Positions 1-8,505 are shown, numbered from the stretch's first letter. The stretch: 64,000 bases of DNA from Paenibacillus sp. FSL H3-0469 (GCF_038051945.1 NZ_CP150302.1:310001-374000), one strand, 5' to 3'. Numbers and translations are program-made. The notes: generated by a model from the sequence alone, not told the origin.

Positions 1-1
1 G

Positions 2-592
2 GATGCCGGCCGGATGGAGGAAGCGGTGCGCAGAACCGTGGAGCATTTCGGAGGTCTGGATATTGTGTTCGCCAATGCAGGCATTAACGGAGTGGTCGGT
101 CCGATTGAGGAGCTGAGCGTAACTGATTGGGAGAAGACCCTGTCGGTCAACCTCACAGGCACCTTTCTGACGCTGAAATACAGCATTCCTCATCTGAAGG
201 AGAAGGGTAAAGGCAGCATTATTATTACCAGCTCGATCAACGGCAACAGCAGATTTACCAGCTTCGGCTGGTCACCATATAGTACTACTAAGGCTGGTCA
301 GGTTGCTTTTGCCAAGATGGCTGCACTGGAGCTGGCTAAGTTTAAAATCCGCGTGAATGTCATTTGTCCGGGAGCGATTGCCACGAATATTGATGAGAGC
401 ACGGAGTGGAACGATGAAGTGGAGTCCATTGTCATCCCGATTGAATTCCCGGAGGGAGCACAGCCGCTGGCAGACGGACCGGGTAAACCGGAGAATGTCG
501 CCGATCTGGTCGCCTTCCTCGCCTCGGATGAATCCATTCATATTACCGGCTCGCAGATTGTGATTGACGGTGCGGAGTCGTTGCTGTCTTAA
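2..592 (+). CDS. SDR family oxidoreductase, 5' end outside window
   Basis: Short-chain dehydrogenase/reductase, an NAD(P)-dependent oxidoreductase of unknown substrate, cytosolic. The frame is open to the left edge, so the Rossmann glycine motif is missing from view. Visible family hallmarks are the NAG motif, the catalytic Ser in the ITSSINGNS stretch and the YSTTK (YxxxK) active site, followed by the VNVICPGAI segment that contacts the cofactor. The end carries the usual SDR tail with a VIDGAE sequence. About 196 residues of a typical 250-280 are present. It is followed by a hairpin terminator and a change of gene context, so it is probably the last gene of its transcript. Confidence 0.9.
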   Translation, partial: DAGRMEEAVRRTVEHFGGLDIVFANAGINGVVGPIEELSVTDWEKTLSVNLTGTFLTLKYSIPHLKEKGKGSIIITSSINGNSRFTSFGWSPYSTTKAGQVAFAKMAALELAKFKIRVNVICPGAIATNIDESTEWNDEVESIVIPIEFPEGAQPLADGPGKPENVADLVAFLASDESIHITGSQIVIDGAESLLS

Positions 593-622
593 GCATATTC
601 TGCCGCCCGTTTCTGCTATGAG

Positions 623-652
623 ACACTGCCATGATTGGCGGTGTTTTTCTTT
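623..652 (+). terminator. Rho-independent terminator after SDR gene
   Basis: Stem ACACTGCC (623-630) pairs with GGCGGTGT (637-644) with one G-U pair, and a T-rich run follows. It closes the partial SDR transcript. Confidence 0.7.
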
Positions 653-731
653 TGCGGAAAATGGTCTAATTAGATACTTGTTAAATAACAAACGAAATGA
701 TAATATGTCTATATAAAAGCAAACAAAGGAT

Positions 732-1532
732 GTGGTGGTCCAGTTGACAGGAGAGAATGAGGCGGTGCGGATATCAGAAAAATTCTGGAATGCGTCCATT
801 GCAGAATTGAAGCAGGGCTATAATGTGGAGACGGAAGAGCGGACGGAAAAGTACCATTGTCTGGTCTGTGGCGCTGCCTTCGAGAAGGGCTTGATCTATC
901 AGGATGCCGGGCAGTATTACGAAGCGGAGAAGTTCGCCGCTCTGCATGTGGACAGGGTTCATGGCGGGATGTTCAATTGGCTGCTGACACTGGACAAGAA
1001 GCTGAGCGGGTTGACCGAATTACAAAAGGGGCTGCTGCAGGCCTTCCGCCAAAGTCTTAGCGATGCAGAAGCAGCCAAGGAGCTGGGAATCGGCAGCACC
1101 TCTACGGTGCGTAACCACCGGTTCACGCTTCGCGAGAAGGTGAAGCAGGCCAAGCTGTTTTTGGCGGTTATGGAGCTGGCTGAGGAGAAGCCGGGAGCTT
1201 CATCGCCTTTTGTCAGTATTCCGCGTACGGCTGTGATGGTCGATGAACGGTTCGCGATTACGGAGCAGGAGAACGCCGAGATTCTGGGCACCTATTTCAA
1301 ACAAGGGCCGGACGGCCCGTTGTCAGAGTTCCCTAAGCGGCAGAAGCGGAAGGCGGCTATTCTGCGGCATTTGCTGCAGCGTTTTGAGACCGGGCGCAGG
1401 TACAGTGAGAAGGAAATCAATGCGGTACTTGAAGCGGCTTACCCCGATTACGTGACGCTCCGGCGGTATCTGATCGATTACGGGCTGCTGGATCGTGAAG
1501 AAGACGGAAGCAGCTACTGGGTGAAATTATAA
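732..1532 (+). CDS. DUF2087 domain protein with HTH
   Basis: Protein of about 266 residues. The first 70 residues contain a Cys-x2-Cys pair (YHCLVCG) and a downstream His pair (ALHVDRVH), resembling a small zinc-binding module. A helix-turn-helix-like segment follows (around 110-135: SDAEAAKELGIGSTSTVRNHR). The C-terminus (about 200-266: FPKRQKRKAAILRHLL through YLIDYGLLDRE) matches DUF2087, a domain found with transcription-regulator HTHs in Bacillota. I infer a DNA-binding regulator; its targets are unknown. The start is uncertain: GTG 732, GTG 735 or TTG 744 are possible, with AAAGGA at 725-730. The GIY-YIG gene follows 25 bases downstream, probably in the same operon. Confidence 0.8.
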   Translation: MVVQLTGENEAVRISEKFWNASIAELKQGYNVETEERTEKYHCLVCGAAFEKGLIYQDAGQYYEAEKFAALHVDRVHGGMFNWLLTLDKKLSGLTELQKGLLQAFRQSLSDAEAAKELGIGSTSTVRNHRFTLREKVKQAKLFLAVMELAEEKPGASSPFVSIPRTAVMVDERFAITEQENAEILGTYFKQGPDGPLSEFPKRQKRKAAILRHLLQRFETGRRYSEKEINAVLEAAYPDYVTLRRYLIDYGLLDREEDGSSYWVKL

Positions 1533-1557
1533 CGGAGATAAGAAGGGGAGAGAAGAA

Positions 1558-1938
1558 ATGACGGATAAAACGAGACGCAAGGAACTGGGATATAATTACG
1601 CACACTCGCACAGGCCGATGGGGGTATACCGGATTGTGAACACCGGCAATGACAAAATGTTTGTGGGAAGCAGCCTGAATCTGGACGGGGTCTGGAATAA
1701 GCATAAGTTCATGCTGGATATCAAAGGCCATGACAACAAGGCGCTGCAGGAAGACTGGAATGAACGCGGTGAAACGGGCTTCCGCTTCGAGGTGCTGGAG
1801 CAGATTAAGCCTGAGGAGGATTTCGTCGCGGATGTGCAGGAGCTGAAGAAGTACCGCAAAATGCTGCCGGAGATGGAGAGTAAATGGCTGGAGCAGCTGT
1901 CTCCTTACGGGGAGCGCGGCTATCATAAGCAGAAATAG
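1558..1938 (+). CDS. GIY-YIG nuclease family protein
   Basis: Protein of 126 residues with a GIY-YIG-like core: MGVYRIVNT (GIY strand) followed by KMFVGSS (YIG position, here FVG). The Tyr of the second motif is replaced and the usual downstream catalytic Arg is not obvious, so nuclease activity is doubtful. The rest is charged and helical and ends in a conserved-looking YGERGYH. An AGAAGGGGAG ribosome binding site precedes the ATG. It sits directly behind the DUF2087 gene, which suggests co-transcription and a shared, unknown role. Confidence 0.75.
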   Translation: MTDKTRRKELGYNYAHSHRPMGVYRIVNTGNDKMFVGSSLNLDGVWNKHKFMLDIKGHDNKALQEDWNERGETGFRFEVLEQIKPEEDFVADVQELKKYRKMLPEMESKWLEQLSPYGERGYHKQK

Positions 1939-2066
1939 AGGACAGGCGGGGATGGGAACGGAAGGAATTTGATCAGCGGCTGTGGTAAAATGAGGGCAAA
2001 GCGGCGGCAGGTAAGCCGGATGTAATAAGAAGAGATGCTCAGCTGCTGATGAAAGGTGCGGTGTGT

Positions 2067-2477
2067 ATGGCTATATTATCTTGGCTTGCAGAACAGAGAA
2101 TTCAGGAAGCGATGCGCAGCGGAGAGTTTGCCAATCTGCCGGGGCACGGTAAGCCACTGGAGTTGGAGGATCTCTCCGGCGTACCGGAGGAATTGCGGAT
2201 GTCCTACAAGATTATGAAGAATGCCGGGCTGCTGCCGGAGGAATTGACGCTGCGGGCAGAGTGCGTAACGCTCGAAGAGCTGCTGGTAGCCTGCCACCGC
2301 AGCGGCAACAGTACGGCCGGGGAACGCAAGGAGCTGGAGGGTAAGCTCTCCCTGAAGCGGCTGCGCCTTCAGATGCTTTTGCAGGAACGGGGTCTGGAAG
2401 GCAATGCTGCCTATGCAGATTACGGGGATGCGGTCGGGCTGCGGCTGGCCGGGGCGGAACGGGATGGCAGGGAGTAG
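2067..2477 (+). CDS. DUF1992 (DnaJ-homologue C28-like) protein
   Basis: Small soluble protein of about 136 residues. The N-terminal 60 residues (LAEQRIQEAMRSGEF, LPGHGKPL, PEELRMSYKIMKNAGLLPEEL) are the conserved DUF1992 domain, also present in eukaryotic DNAJC28. Function is unknown. The ATG at 2067 is preferred over 2049 because AAAGGTG at 2052-2058 sits 8 bases upstream and because family members begin close to the LSWLAEQ-I segment. It stands alone between intergenic stretches. Confidence 0.85.
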   Translation: MAILSWLAEQRIQEAMRSGEFANLPGHGKPLELEDLSGVPEELRMSYKIMKNAGLLPEELTLRAECVTLEELLVACHRSGNSTAGERKELEGKLSLKRLRLQMLLQERGLEGNAAYADYGDAVGLRLAGAERDGRE

Positions 2478-3074
2478 TCAGTGATATGGCAGGGCGACTG
2501 GGCGGATGGAAGATAAATGAATAGTGAAAAGATGAATATGATAGTTGAATGGATGGATAGGCGAGCTAGTGAATAGGGGAACAGATGAGTAGACGAGTAT
2601 TGAAGTAAATATGAGGCCTCCGGTTCATGAAACCGGGGGTTTTTGTGCAAATAGAAGAATTTGTATGTTGCACACGATAACTTATATCCTTCTATTTCTC
2701 GCTGAAACGGTACCGTCCTTTAAAAGGACGGCAAAACCGTTTCCACTTGGAAGATTAGTTGGGAGGGGGGAATAGGTGGATTTCCTCCACTTGCTGATGA
2801 TCGGATTGGCGTTTCGGGAACAGTAATTGGAAAAAGGGAACTTAAATTATCACAGGTTTCTTTTAATGGTCAACCTAACAGCAATAGTTGCCCTTTTTCC
2901 ACTTGTTTGCCTCTAATCATACGAAATCAACAAACTAAACTACATTTTTCCACGTATTGTTGAAGACTAAATCCTCGCACAGCAGCAATGAACCGCTTGA
3001 TATCTGGAATGAATTCGCCGATGATAGGGAAATGGAGATTTAACTTAACCTTTAGCAGATGATGGAGAGATGAA
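2478..3074. repeat. Intergenic region with hairpin and 51-bp-spaced units
   Basis: No gene is supported here. After a terminator (2617-2645) there is a long two-part hairpin at 2704-2743 (GAAACGGT/ACCGTTTC outside, CCGTCCTTT/AAAGGACGG inside). TTTCCAC-type words follow at 2742, 2786, 2898 and 2949; the last two (TTTTTCCAC) are exactly 51 bp apart. GGAAAAAGGG (2829-2838) is the inverse of CCCTTTTTCC (2891-2900). The pattern is that of degenerate intergenic palindromic repeats. Confidence 0.55.
2617..2645 (+). terminator. Terminator after DUF1992 gene
   Basis: CCTCCGGTT and AACCGGGGG form a GC-rich stem around a CATGA loop, followed by five T residues. Confidence 0.7.
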
Positions 3075-5567
3075 ATGAAGCAGCTTCCGATTATGCAGGT
3101 GCTCCCTGACCTGAAGAGAATTCTGACAGACCGTGCAGCGGCGGTTCTGATTGCTGAGCCTGGGGCGGGGAAGACCACGGCGGTGCCGCCTGCCTTTTTG
3201 GAGGAGCCCTGGCTGGCCGGTAAAACTATTCTGATGCTGGAGCCCAGACGCCTCGCCGCCCGTTCGGCCGCTGCTTATATGGCTGCTTGTCTGGGAGAGA
3301 GTGTGGGGCAGACCGTAGGTTACCGTATGCGGATGGATACCCGGGTGGGGCGGAATACACGCATTGTTGTAGTGACGGAAGGTGTGCTGACGAGAATGCT
3401 CCAGAGCGATCCTTCCTTGGGGGATGTGGGGCTTGTGATCTTTGATGAGTTCCATGAGCGCAGTCTGCATGCGGATCTTGGACTGGCACTGGCGTTTGAA
3501 GCGCAGAGTGTGCTGCGCGAGGATCTGCGCATTCTGGTGATGTCGGCGACTCTGGACGGAGACCGCGTAGCTTCTCTGCTGGGGGAAGCGCCAGTCGTGC
3601 GTTGCCCGGGCCGCACCTATCCTGTGGATACGATCTATATGCCGGAGGCAAGTAATGTTTCTCCTGAGAAATCCGCAGCCGCCGCTGTCAACCGGGCACT
3701 CGCTGAGCAGCCGGGGGATGTGCTTGTTTTTCTGCCCGGGGAGCGGGAGATCCGCCGGACGGAGCAGGAGCTGGCGTCAGGAAGTCTGCCGCCGGGAACG
3801 GTAGTGCGGCCGCTCTATGGCCAGTTGCCGCAGCCGCAGCAGGATGCTGCGGTGGCTCCTGCGGTGGACGGCGAACGGAAGGTCGTGCTGGCGACTTCGA
3901 TTGCCGAGACGAGTCTGACAATCGAAGGGGTACGCTCGGTGATTGACACAGGGCTTCGCCGGACACAGGTATTTTCTGCGCGTACCGGCATGCCGCGCTT
4001 AACGACGGTGTCGGTCTCGAAAGCATCGGCCGATCAGCGGCGCGGCAGGGCAGGCCGCACAGCGCCGGGCGTCTGCTACAGGCTGTGGAGCCGGGAGGCG
4101 CATGATCATCTGCCGGACGACAATGTCCCGGAGATCATGGAGACTGACTTGGCGCAGCTCGCCCTGGAGCTGGCGCTCTGGGGCGTGCGCGAACCGGGAG
4201 CGCTCGCCTGGCTGGACGCGCCGCCTGCCGCGCCTTACGCGCAGGCCACGGCGCTGCTGCGCCAGCTCGGCGCGCTGGACGCCGGCGGCGCCATTACGCC
4301 GCACGGCCGCAGCATGGCCGTGCTTGGCGCACACCCGCGCATCGCGCATATGCTGCTGCGCGCGGCAGACCTTGCAGCCGCGCCGCTCGCCGCCAGGCTC
4401 GCTGCGCTGCTGCAAGAGCGGGACCTCTTCAAGGGTCCCGCGGCTCTAGACAGCGACCTCACGCTGCGCGTGGAGACGCTGCTCGGGTACGAGCGCTCCG
4501 CCAGCAGCGGCGGAGCGGACCCGGCGGCCTTGCGCGCGGTGCAGCGCGAGAGCCGCAGCTTCCTGGCGCAGCTGCAGGCAGCGCCAGGCGAAGGGCCCGG
4601 CGACATCAGCCGCAGCGGCCTGCTGCTGTCGTTCGCCTATCCCGACCGCATCGGGCAGGGACGCGGCAATGGCGCGTTCCTGCTGTCCGGCGGCCGGGGG
4701 GCGGCGATGCGCGAGGGGCAGCCGCTGGCGCGCTCGCCCTATATCGTGGCGCCCGGCGTGGATGACCGTGCCGGGCAGAGCCGGATTATGCTTGCCGCAG
4801 CGCTCTCCGAGCAGGACCTGCTGAAGCATCATGCGGACAGCCTTCTGGAGGAGCGCGAAGTCTACTGGGACAGTGAGAGCGGAAGCGTGAAGGCGCGAAG
4901 AGTGACCCGGCTGGGGGTGCTCATTCTGAAGCAGACGACCCATGAGCGGGCTACTCCCGAGGAGACAGAGAGCGTATTGCTGAAGGTGATCGCGGCGGAA
5001 GGACTACAGCTGCTGCCTTGGGAGAAAGGGACCACTCAACTGCGGCAACGTATGGAATTCATGCACTCGCTGCGGGCTGACTGGCCCGATATGTCGGATG
5101 AGGCATTGACGGATACATTGGACGAATGGCTGGCACCCTTTATGCAAGGGATGCGGAATCTCCGTGACCTGCAGCGGGTGAAGCTGACGCAGGCGCTGGA
5201 GGGAATGCTGGACTGGAACAGCCGCCAATTGCTGAACAAGGAGGCGCCGACTCATATTACGGTACCGAGCGGTTCGCGGGTTCCCTTGGATTACAGCAAT
5301 CCGGGAGCGCCGGTACTGGCAGTCAGGCTGCAGGAGATGTTCGGGCAGACGGATACGCCGAGGATCGGCGGAGGGAAGGTTCCGGTACTGCTGCACCTGC
5401 TGTCTCCGGCGAGAAGGCCGATGCAGATTACCTCAGATCTGGCCAGCTTCTGGCAGAACACCTATTTCGAGGTGAAAAAAGATCTGAAAGGCCGTTATCC
5501 CAAGCACTACTGGCCGGATAATCCGCTGGAAGCAGTGCCTACCAACCGTACCCGTCCTTCCAAATAG
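3075..5567 (+). CDS. hrpB: ATP-dependent helicase HrpB
   Basis: DEAH-box RNA helicase of 830 residues, the normal HrpB size. Walker A GAGKTT lies at residues 30-35, DEFH (DEAH box) at 124-127, SAT at 157-159, and helicase motifs of the second RecA domain (LATSIAETSLTI, QRRGRAGRT) near 275-330. The HrpB-specific C-terminal domain is present (SPYIVAPGVD region, and the ending with RYPKHYWPDNP). The start ATG follows GATGGAGAG. The biological role of HrpB in bacteria is not settled. Oddly, roughly positions 4150-4750 are far richer in GC (about 70-80 percent in lines counted by eye) than both flanks, although the frame stays intact. The gene is monocistronic here. Confidence 0.95.
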   Translation: MKQLPIMQVLPDLKRILTDRAAAVLIAEPGAGKTTAVPPAFLEEPWLAGKTILMLEPRRLAARSAAAYMAACLGESVGQTVGYRMRMDTRVGRNTRIVVVTEGVLTRMLQSDPSLGDVGLVIFDEFHERSLHADLGLALAFEAQSVLREDLRILVMSATLDGDRVASLLGEAPVVRCPGRTYPVDTIYMPEASNVSPEKSAAAAVNRALAEQPGDVLVFLPGEREIRRTEQELASGSLPPGTVVRPLYGQLPQPQQDAAVAPAVDGERKVVLATSIAETSLTIEGVRSVIDTGLRRTQVFSARTGMPRLTTVSVSKASADQRRGRAGRTAPGVCYRLWSREAHDHLPDDNVPEIMETDLAQLALELALWGVREPGALAWLDAPPAAPYAQATALLRQLGALDAGGAITPHGRSMAVLGAHPRIAHMLLRAADLAAAPLAARLAALLQERDLFKGPAALDSDLTLRVETLLGYERSASSGGADPAALRAVQRESRSFLAQLQAAPGEGPGDISRSGLLLSFAYPDRIGQGRGNGAFLLSGGRGAAMREGQPLARSPYIVAPGVDDRAGQSRIMLAAALSEQDLLKHHADSLLEEREVYWDSESGSVKARRVTRLGVLILKQTTHERATPEETESVLLKVIAAEGLQLLPWEKGTTQLRQRMEFMHSLRADWPDMSDEALTDTLDEWLAPFMQGMRNLRDLQRVKLTQALEGMLDWNSRQLLNKEAPTHITVPSGSRVPLDYSNPGAPVLAVRLQEMFGQTDTPRIGGGKVPVLLHLLSPARRPMQITSDLASFWQNTYFEVKKDLKGRYPKHYWPDNPLEAVPTNRTRPSK

Positions 5568-5612
5568 AAGGTGGCGGTAATCAAGTATGATGTAATCGGT
5601 GAAGCTTTTCCT

Positions 5613-5637
5613 GTTTGGGTGTCGCGTGAACGGGTAA
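5613..5637 (+). promoter_or_regulatory. Sigma-B-like promoter of general stress gene
   Basis: GTTTGG (5613-5618) and GGGTAA (5632-5637) are separated by exactly 13 bases, close to the sigma-B consensus GTTT-N13/14-GGGTAT. It lies 38 bases before the GTG start of a general-stress-type gene, which supports the reading. Confidence 0.5.
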
Positions 5638-5674
5638 TACAATAGCGAACAACAATTACGAAGGAGGGCTTCAA

Positions 5675-6271
5675 GTGACAGAGAAAATTATTGGTGTATT
5701 CGATACGGAACAAGAAGCAACCAGAGCAATTGAAAGTTTGCAGAGTCAAGGGTTCACGAACGATGAGATTTCAGTAATTACGAAGGATCGGGATGACCTG
5801 AAACACATATCTGAAGATACAGGAACGATGGCGCCTGAAGGCGTTGCTACTGGAGCGGCTACCGGCGGCGTTGTTGGCGGAATTACCGGACTGCTGGCCG
5901 GGATCGGTGCGCTGGCCATTCCGGGAATTGGTCCAATCCTTGCTGCAGGCCCAATCGCAGCTACGTTAACAGGGGCTGCCATCGGAGTAGGAGCAGGCGG
6001 TCTGGTGGGCGGATTAATCGGACTCGGCATTCCCGAAGATGAGGCCAGAGATTACGAAGGCTACATCGACAGCGGCAAAATCCTCGTCCTCGTCGATGAC
6101 AACGGCCGCGGAAGAGATATCCATACCGTGTTCCGGGGTAACCGTTCACTCAACTCGGGCCGGTACGACAGCCTGTACCCGGAGGATACCAGAGTCGGCA
6201 ACTCTTTGGGCAACAGGGGCGCGATGAACGCAGACCGTGATCCAGACCTTTATAACCGGGACAAAATCTAA
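5675..6271 (+). CDS. General stress protein, YflT/GS17M-like with glycine zipper
   Basis: 198-residue protein. Residues 1-50 (KIIGVFDTEQEATRAIESLQSQGFTNDEISVITKD) match the domain of Bacillus general stress protein 17M/YflT. Residues 55-125 are a glycine- and alanine-rich zipper (ATGAATGGVVGGITGLLAG and further) that probably inserts in or associates with the membrane. The C-terminal 60 residues are hydrophilic and likely disordered. GTG 5675 is chosen because AAGGAGGG lies 7 bases upstream. A sigma-B-like promoter precedes it. The molecular function of the family is unknown. Confidence 0.85.
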   Translation: MTEKIIGVFDTEQEATRAIESLQSQGFTNDEISVITKDRDDLKHISEDTGTMAPEGVATGAATGGVVGGITGLLAGIGALAIPGIGPILAAGPIAATLTGAAIGVGAGGLVGGLIGLGIPEDEARDYEGYIDSGKILVLVDDNGRGRDIHTVFRGNRSLNSGRYDSLYPEDTRVGNSLGNRGAMNADRDPDLYNRDKI

Positions 6272-6314
6272 TCTTACAGCGGTTAACCCCCGCTAATATA
6301 GCTTCATCCAACAG

Positions 6315-6345
6315 CTGCCTGGGACAACCCCGGGCAGTTCTTGTG
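6315..6345. terminator. Hairpin between convergent stress gene and paiA
   Basis: CTGCCTGGG (6315-6323) pairs with CCCGGGCAG (6329-6337) around a 5-base loop; a weak T-rich tail follows. It could serve the stress gene and perhaps paiA on the other strand. Confidence 0.5.
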
Positions 6346-6362
6346 CTGACTGCCTGGTTGTT

Positions 6363-6881
<519 letters not shown>

Positions 6882-6922
6882 CTATAATTCTCCTTTTGTA
6901 TAATCAATAGTCACTTGTACAA

Positions 6923-7390
6923 TCAATAGTTCCGTTTGTTTCCCTTTTTTACATACCCCCAGTCTTTTTCCACATTGGATCTTACCTTTTGCAGCAGTTT
7001 CACCAGGGTAGCTGCCTCACTTTCGGAGAAGCCGGACAGCGCTACGCTGTTGGAATGATCGTTTTCTCTTTTGATCAGAGGGTAGACGGCTTGCCCTTTC
7101 TCTGTAGGCATCAGCCGTTTGATTTTTTTGTTATGCTGATCTTCATGTTTTTCAATAAAACCGTTACTCTCAAGCTTCTTTACAGCACGTGCGGCGGTTG
7201 TCCGGTCCACCTTAATCATTTCAGCCAGCTTCTCCTGGATGATCCCCGGATGCTCACAGATCCGCACCAGATACAGATATTGGCCCCTGGTTAGGTCGTA
7301 CTGTTTAAATTCAATATTGCTGATAGAGTCCAGTGCCCGGGCAATCATTCCAACCTCGCGAAGAATCTCCTTCATAGATTGCAGCTCCAT
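6923..7390 (-). CDS. MarR family transcriptional regulator
   Basis: 155 residues with a winged-helix core: GIIQEKLAEMIKVDRTTAARAVKKLESNGFIEK (recognition helix and turn) followed by a charged wing (HEDQHNKKIKRLMPTEKG), typical of MarR repressors that often bind small aromatic or oxidant ligands. It heads the operon with paiA. A perfect 24-bp palindrome centred at 7511/7512, 110 bases upstream of the start, is a candidate autoregulatory operator. No Cys is seen in the protein, so a thiol-based OhrR mechanism is unlikely. Confidence 0.9.
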   Translation of the reverse strand: MELQSMKEILREVGMIARALDSISNIEFKQYDLTRGQYLYLVRICEHPGIIQEKLAEMIKVDRTTAARAVKKLESNGFIEKHEDQHNKKIKRLMPTEKGQAVYPLIKRENDHSNSVALSGFSESEAATLVKLLQKVRSNVEKDWGYVKKGNKRNY

Positions 7391-7499
7391 TATTCATATA
7401 TTTTCCAGCCCCTCAACATTTCCCCCAAATCTCCTCCGCCACTTTTTCCTGTCTGTATATTATCAAGAACATTCTCTATGGTTTTAAAATAATATAGGA

Positions 7500-7523
7500 T
7501 TTTTGTTGTAATTACAACAAAAA
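7500..7523. promoter_or_regulatory. Perfect 24-bp palindrome, candidate MarR operator
   Basis: The half-site TTTTTGTTGTAA is followed directly by its exact reverse complement. The inner part TTGTTGTAATTACAACAA has the symmetric TTG/CAA layout common to MarR-family sites. It lies upstream of the marR-paiA operon. Confidence 0.55.
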
Positions 7524-7583
7524 TGTTCGTGAGAGGAGGTGAAAAGTCGGGGGATTGAGGTGGATATTTTATGTTAATTCACC

Positions 7584-7733
7584 ATATGAAAAATTCATAA
7601 TAGTTACAAATACAACATTCCAATAATCGTAATCCCATTTAAGCAGAAGCAGCTAACCATCAACACAATATGAACCGGAAAGCTTTTTAACTAGCTTATA
7701 ACCTAATTTCATTATATGAAAAATTCATAATAG
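7584..7733. repeat. Two copies of a 20-bp repeat 130 bp apart
   Basis: Identical 20-mers at 7584-7603 and 7714-7733 contain TATGAA-AAA-TTCATA, a 6-3-6 inverted repeat. They may be protein-binding sites for the neighbouring MarR or RTP-type regulator; this is inference. Confidence 0.5.
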
Positions 7734-7895
7734 AAGAATTAAAAAAACAACCCCATCTACCTACAACCCCACATAATCAAACTCCACACCTGTTTATCTC
7801 CTTAAACCAGGAAAAAGTGAAAAATAACATCTTCACCCGGCAACGCAAATACCACAAGTGCCCGAAATCTCAAGCTATCTGAAACTTAAGCTTCA

Positions 7896-7998
7896 TGACT
7901 AGCGGACTATATTGATGTCGCTTGGATTTTATTCTCAAATTACTTGTTGTGAAGGCTGGGAAATAGGGTTTATACTAGAGACATAGTTTAAATTTGCA
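7896..7998. promoter_or_regulatory. rtp promoter and possible Ter-like (RTP-binding) sites
   Basis: A promoter TTGTGA (7947-7952), 18-base spacer, TATACT (7971-7976) precedes the RTP homologue. Overlapping its -10 and start region, the minus strand reads AAACTATGTCTCTAGTAT, which partly resembles the B. subtilis Ter core ACTATGTAC as I remember it. At 7896-7919 the plus strand reads TGACTAGCGGACTATATTGA, a weaker match in opposite orientation. ATTCTCAAAT occurs at 7931-7940 and 7999-8008, flanking the promoter. In B. subtilis, Ter sites just upstream of rtp also mediate autorepression. The Ter assignment here is tentative. Confidence 0.3.
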
Positions 7999-8038
7999 AT
8001 TCTCAAATCGTACAAAAAAACACCCCGGGAGGTGTCCT

Positions 8039-8398
8039 ATGGCGTTCATGATTGCCCAGCGGGCGTTTATAAAGGTATACCTGATTACAATGGTGGAGCA
8101 GCACAAAGGGTATGGGTACCAGATGCTTGAGGATTTGCGCAGAGATTTCAAGGCTCATGGCTATTCCCCTCCCCAAAGTGAAATTTACCGAGCTCTGCAT
8201 GAGCTGGTACAGCAAGGGATACTTTACCGCACCAAGCAGCTTAAGGGAAACGACCCGAAGGTCGATTTTCAGGAGATTGTCCTGTATCATTTCACTTCGG
8301 ACGGGGAGGAGAAGGCCAAGCTGTATAAGAAGCAAGTGAAAGCTGACCTGGACCGTTGTCTTGGAATTCTTAATAAGGCAGTAGCAGACAACTTCTGA
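8039..8398 (+). CDS. rtp: Replication terminator protein homologue
   Basis: 119 residues, against 122 in Bacillus subtilis RTP, with clear full-length similarity to it from memory. QRAFIKVYLITMVEQ matches QRAFLKLYMITMTEQ. SEIYRALHELVQQGIL matches TEVYRSLHELLDDGIL. The C-terminal YKKQVKADLDRC...KAVADNF matches the RTP dimerisation helix. RTP is a winged-helix protein that binds Ter sites and arrests replication forks in one direction; it also resembles PadR regulators. ATG 8039 is chosen because GGGAGGTG at 8027-8034 is well placed and the upstream TTG has no ribosome site. Role as a true fork-arrest protein here is inferred. Confidence 0.88.
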   Translation: MAFMIAQRAFIKVYLITMVEQHKGYGYQMLEDLRRDFKAHGYSPPQSEIYRALHELVQQGILYRTKQLKGNDPKVDFQEIVLYHFTSDGEEKAKLYKKQVKADLDRCLGILNKAVADNF

Positions 8399-8505
8399 TG
8401 GAGGATCGACGAGCTGGCTCGCTCATGCTTATCGTTCTAGCCACGATCCGGCGGACTTATCTAAATCAGTCTATCCACAAGCCTTGTAAGCTCTACACTG
8501 CCGGA

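Larger units (their letters stand above)
7391..8038. other. 648-base AT-rich intergenic region between marR and rtp
   Basis: No coding sequence is supported. It holds the 24-bp palindrome (7500-7523), a 20-bp direct repeat at 7584-7603 and 7714-7733 whose core TATGAAAAATTCATA is itself an inverted repeat, a near-palindrome TGAAACTTAAGCTTCA at 7880-7895, and the promoter and possible operator sites of the RTP homologue. This density of symmetric sites is unusual for the window. Confidence 0.6.

Noticed and set aside
272..799. Antisense frame of 175 codons over the SDR gene
   Set aside because: The SDR frame has clear family motifs, and the antisense product matches nothing I recognise.
3999..4943. 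Long antisense frames inside hrpB
   Set aside because: They arise from the high GC content of this part; hrpB itself is intact with all helicase motifs.
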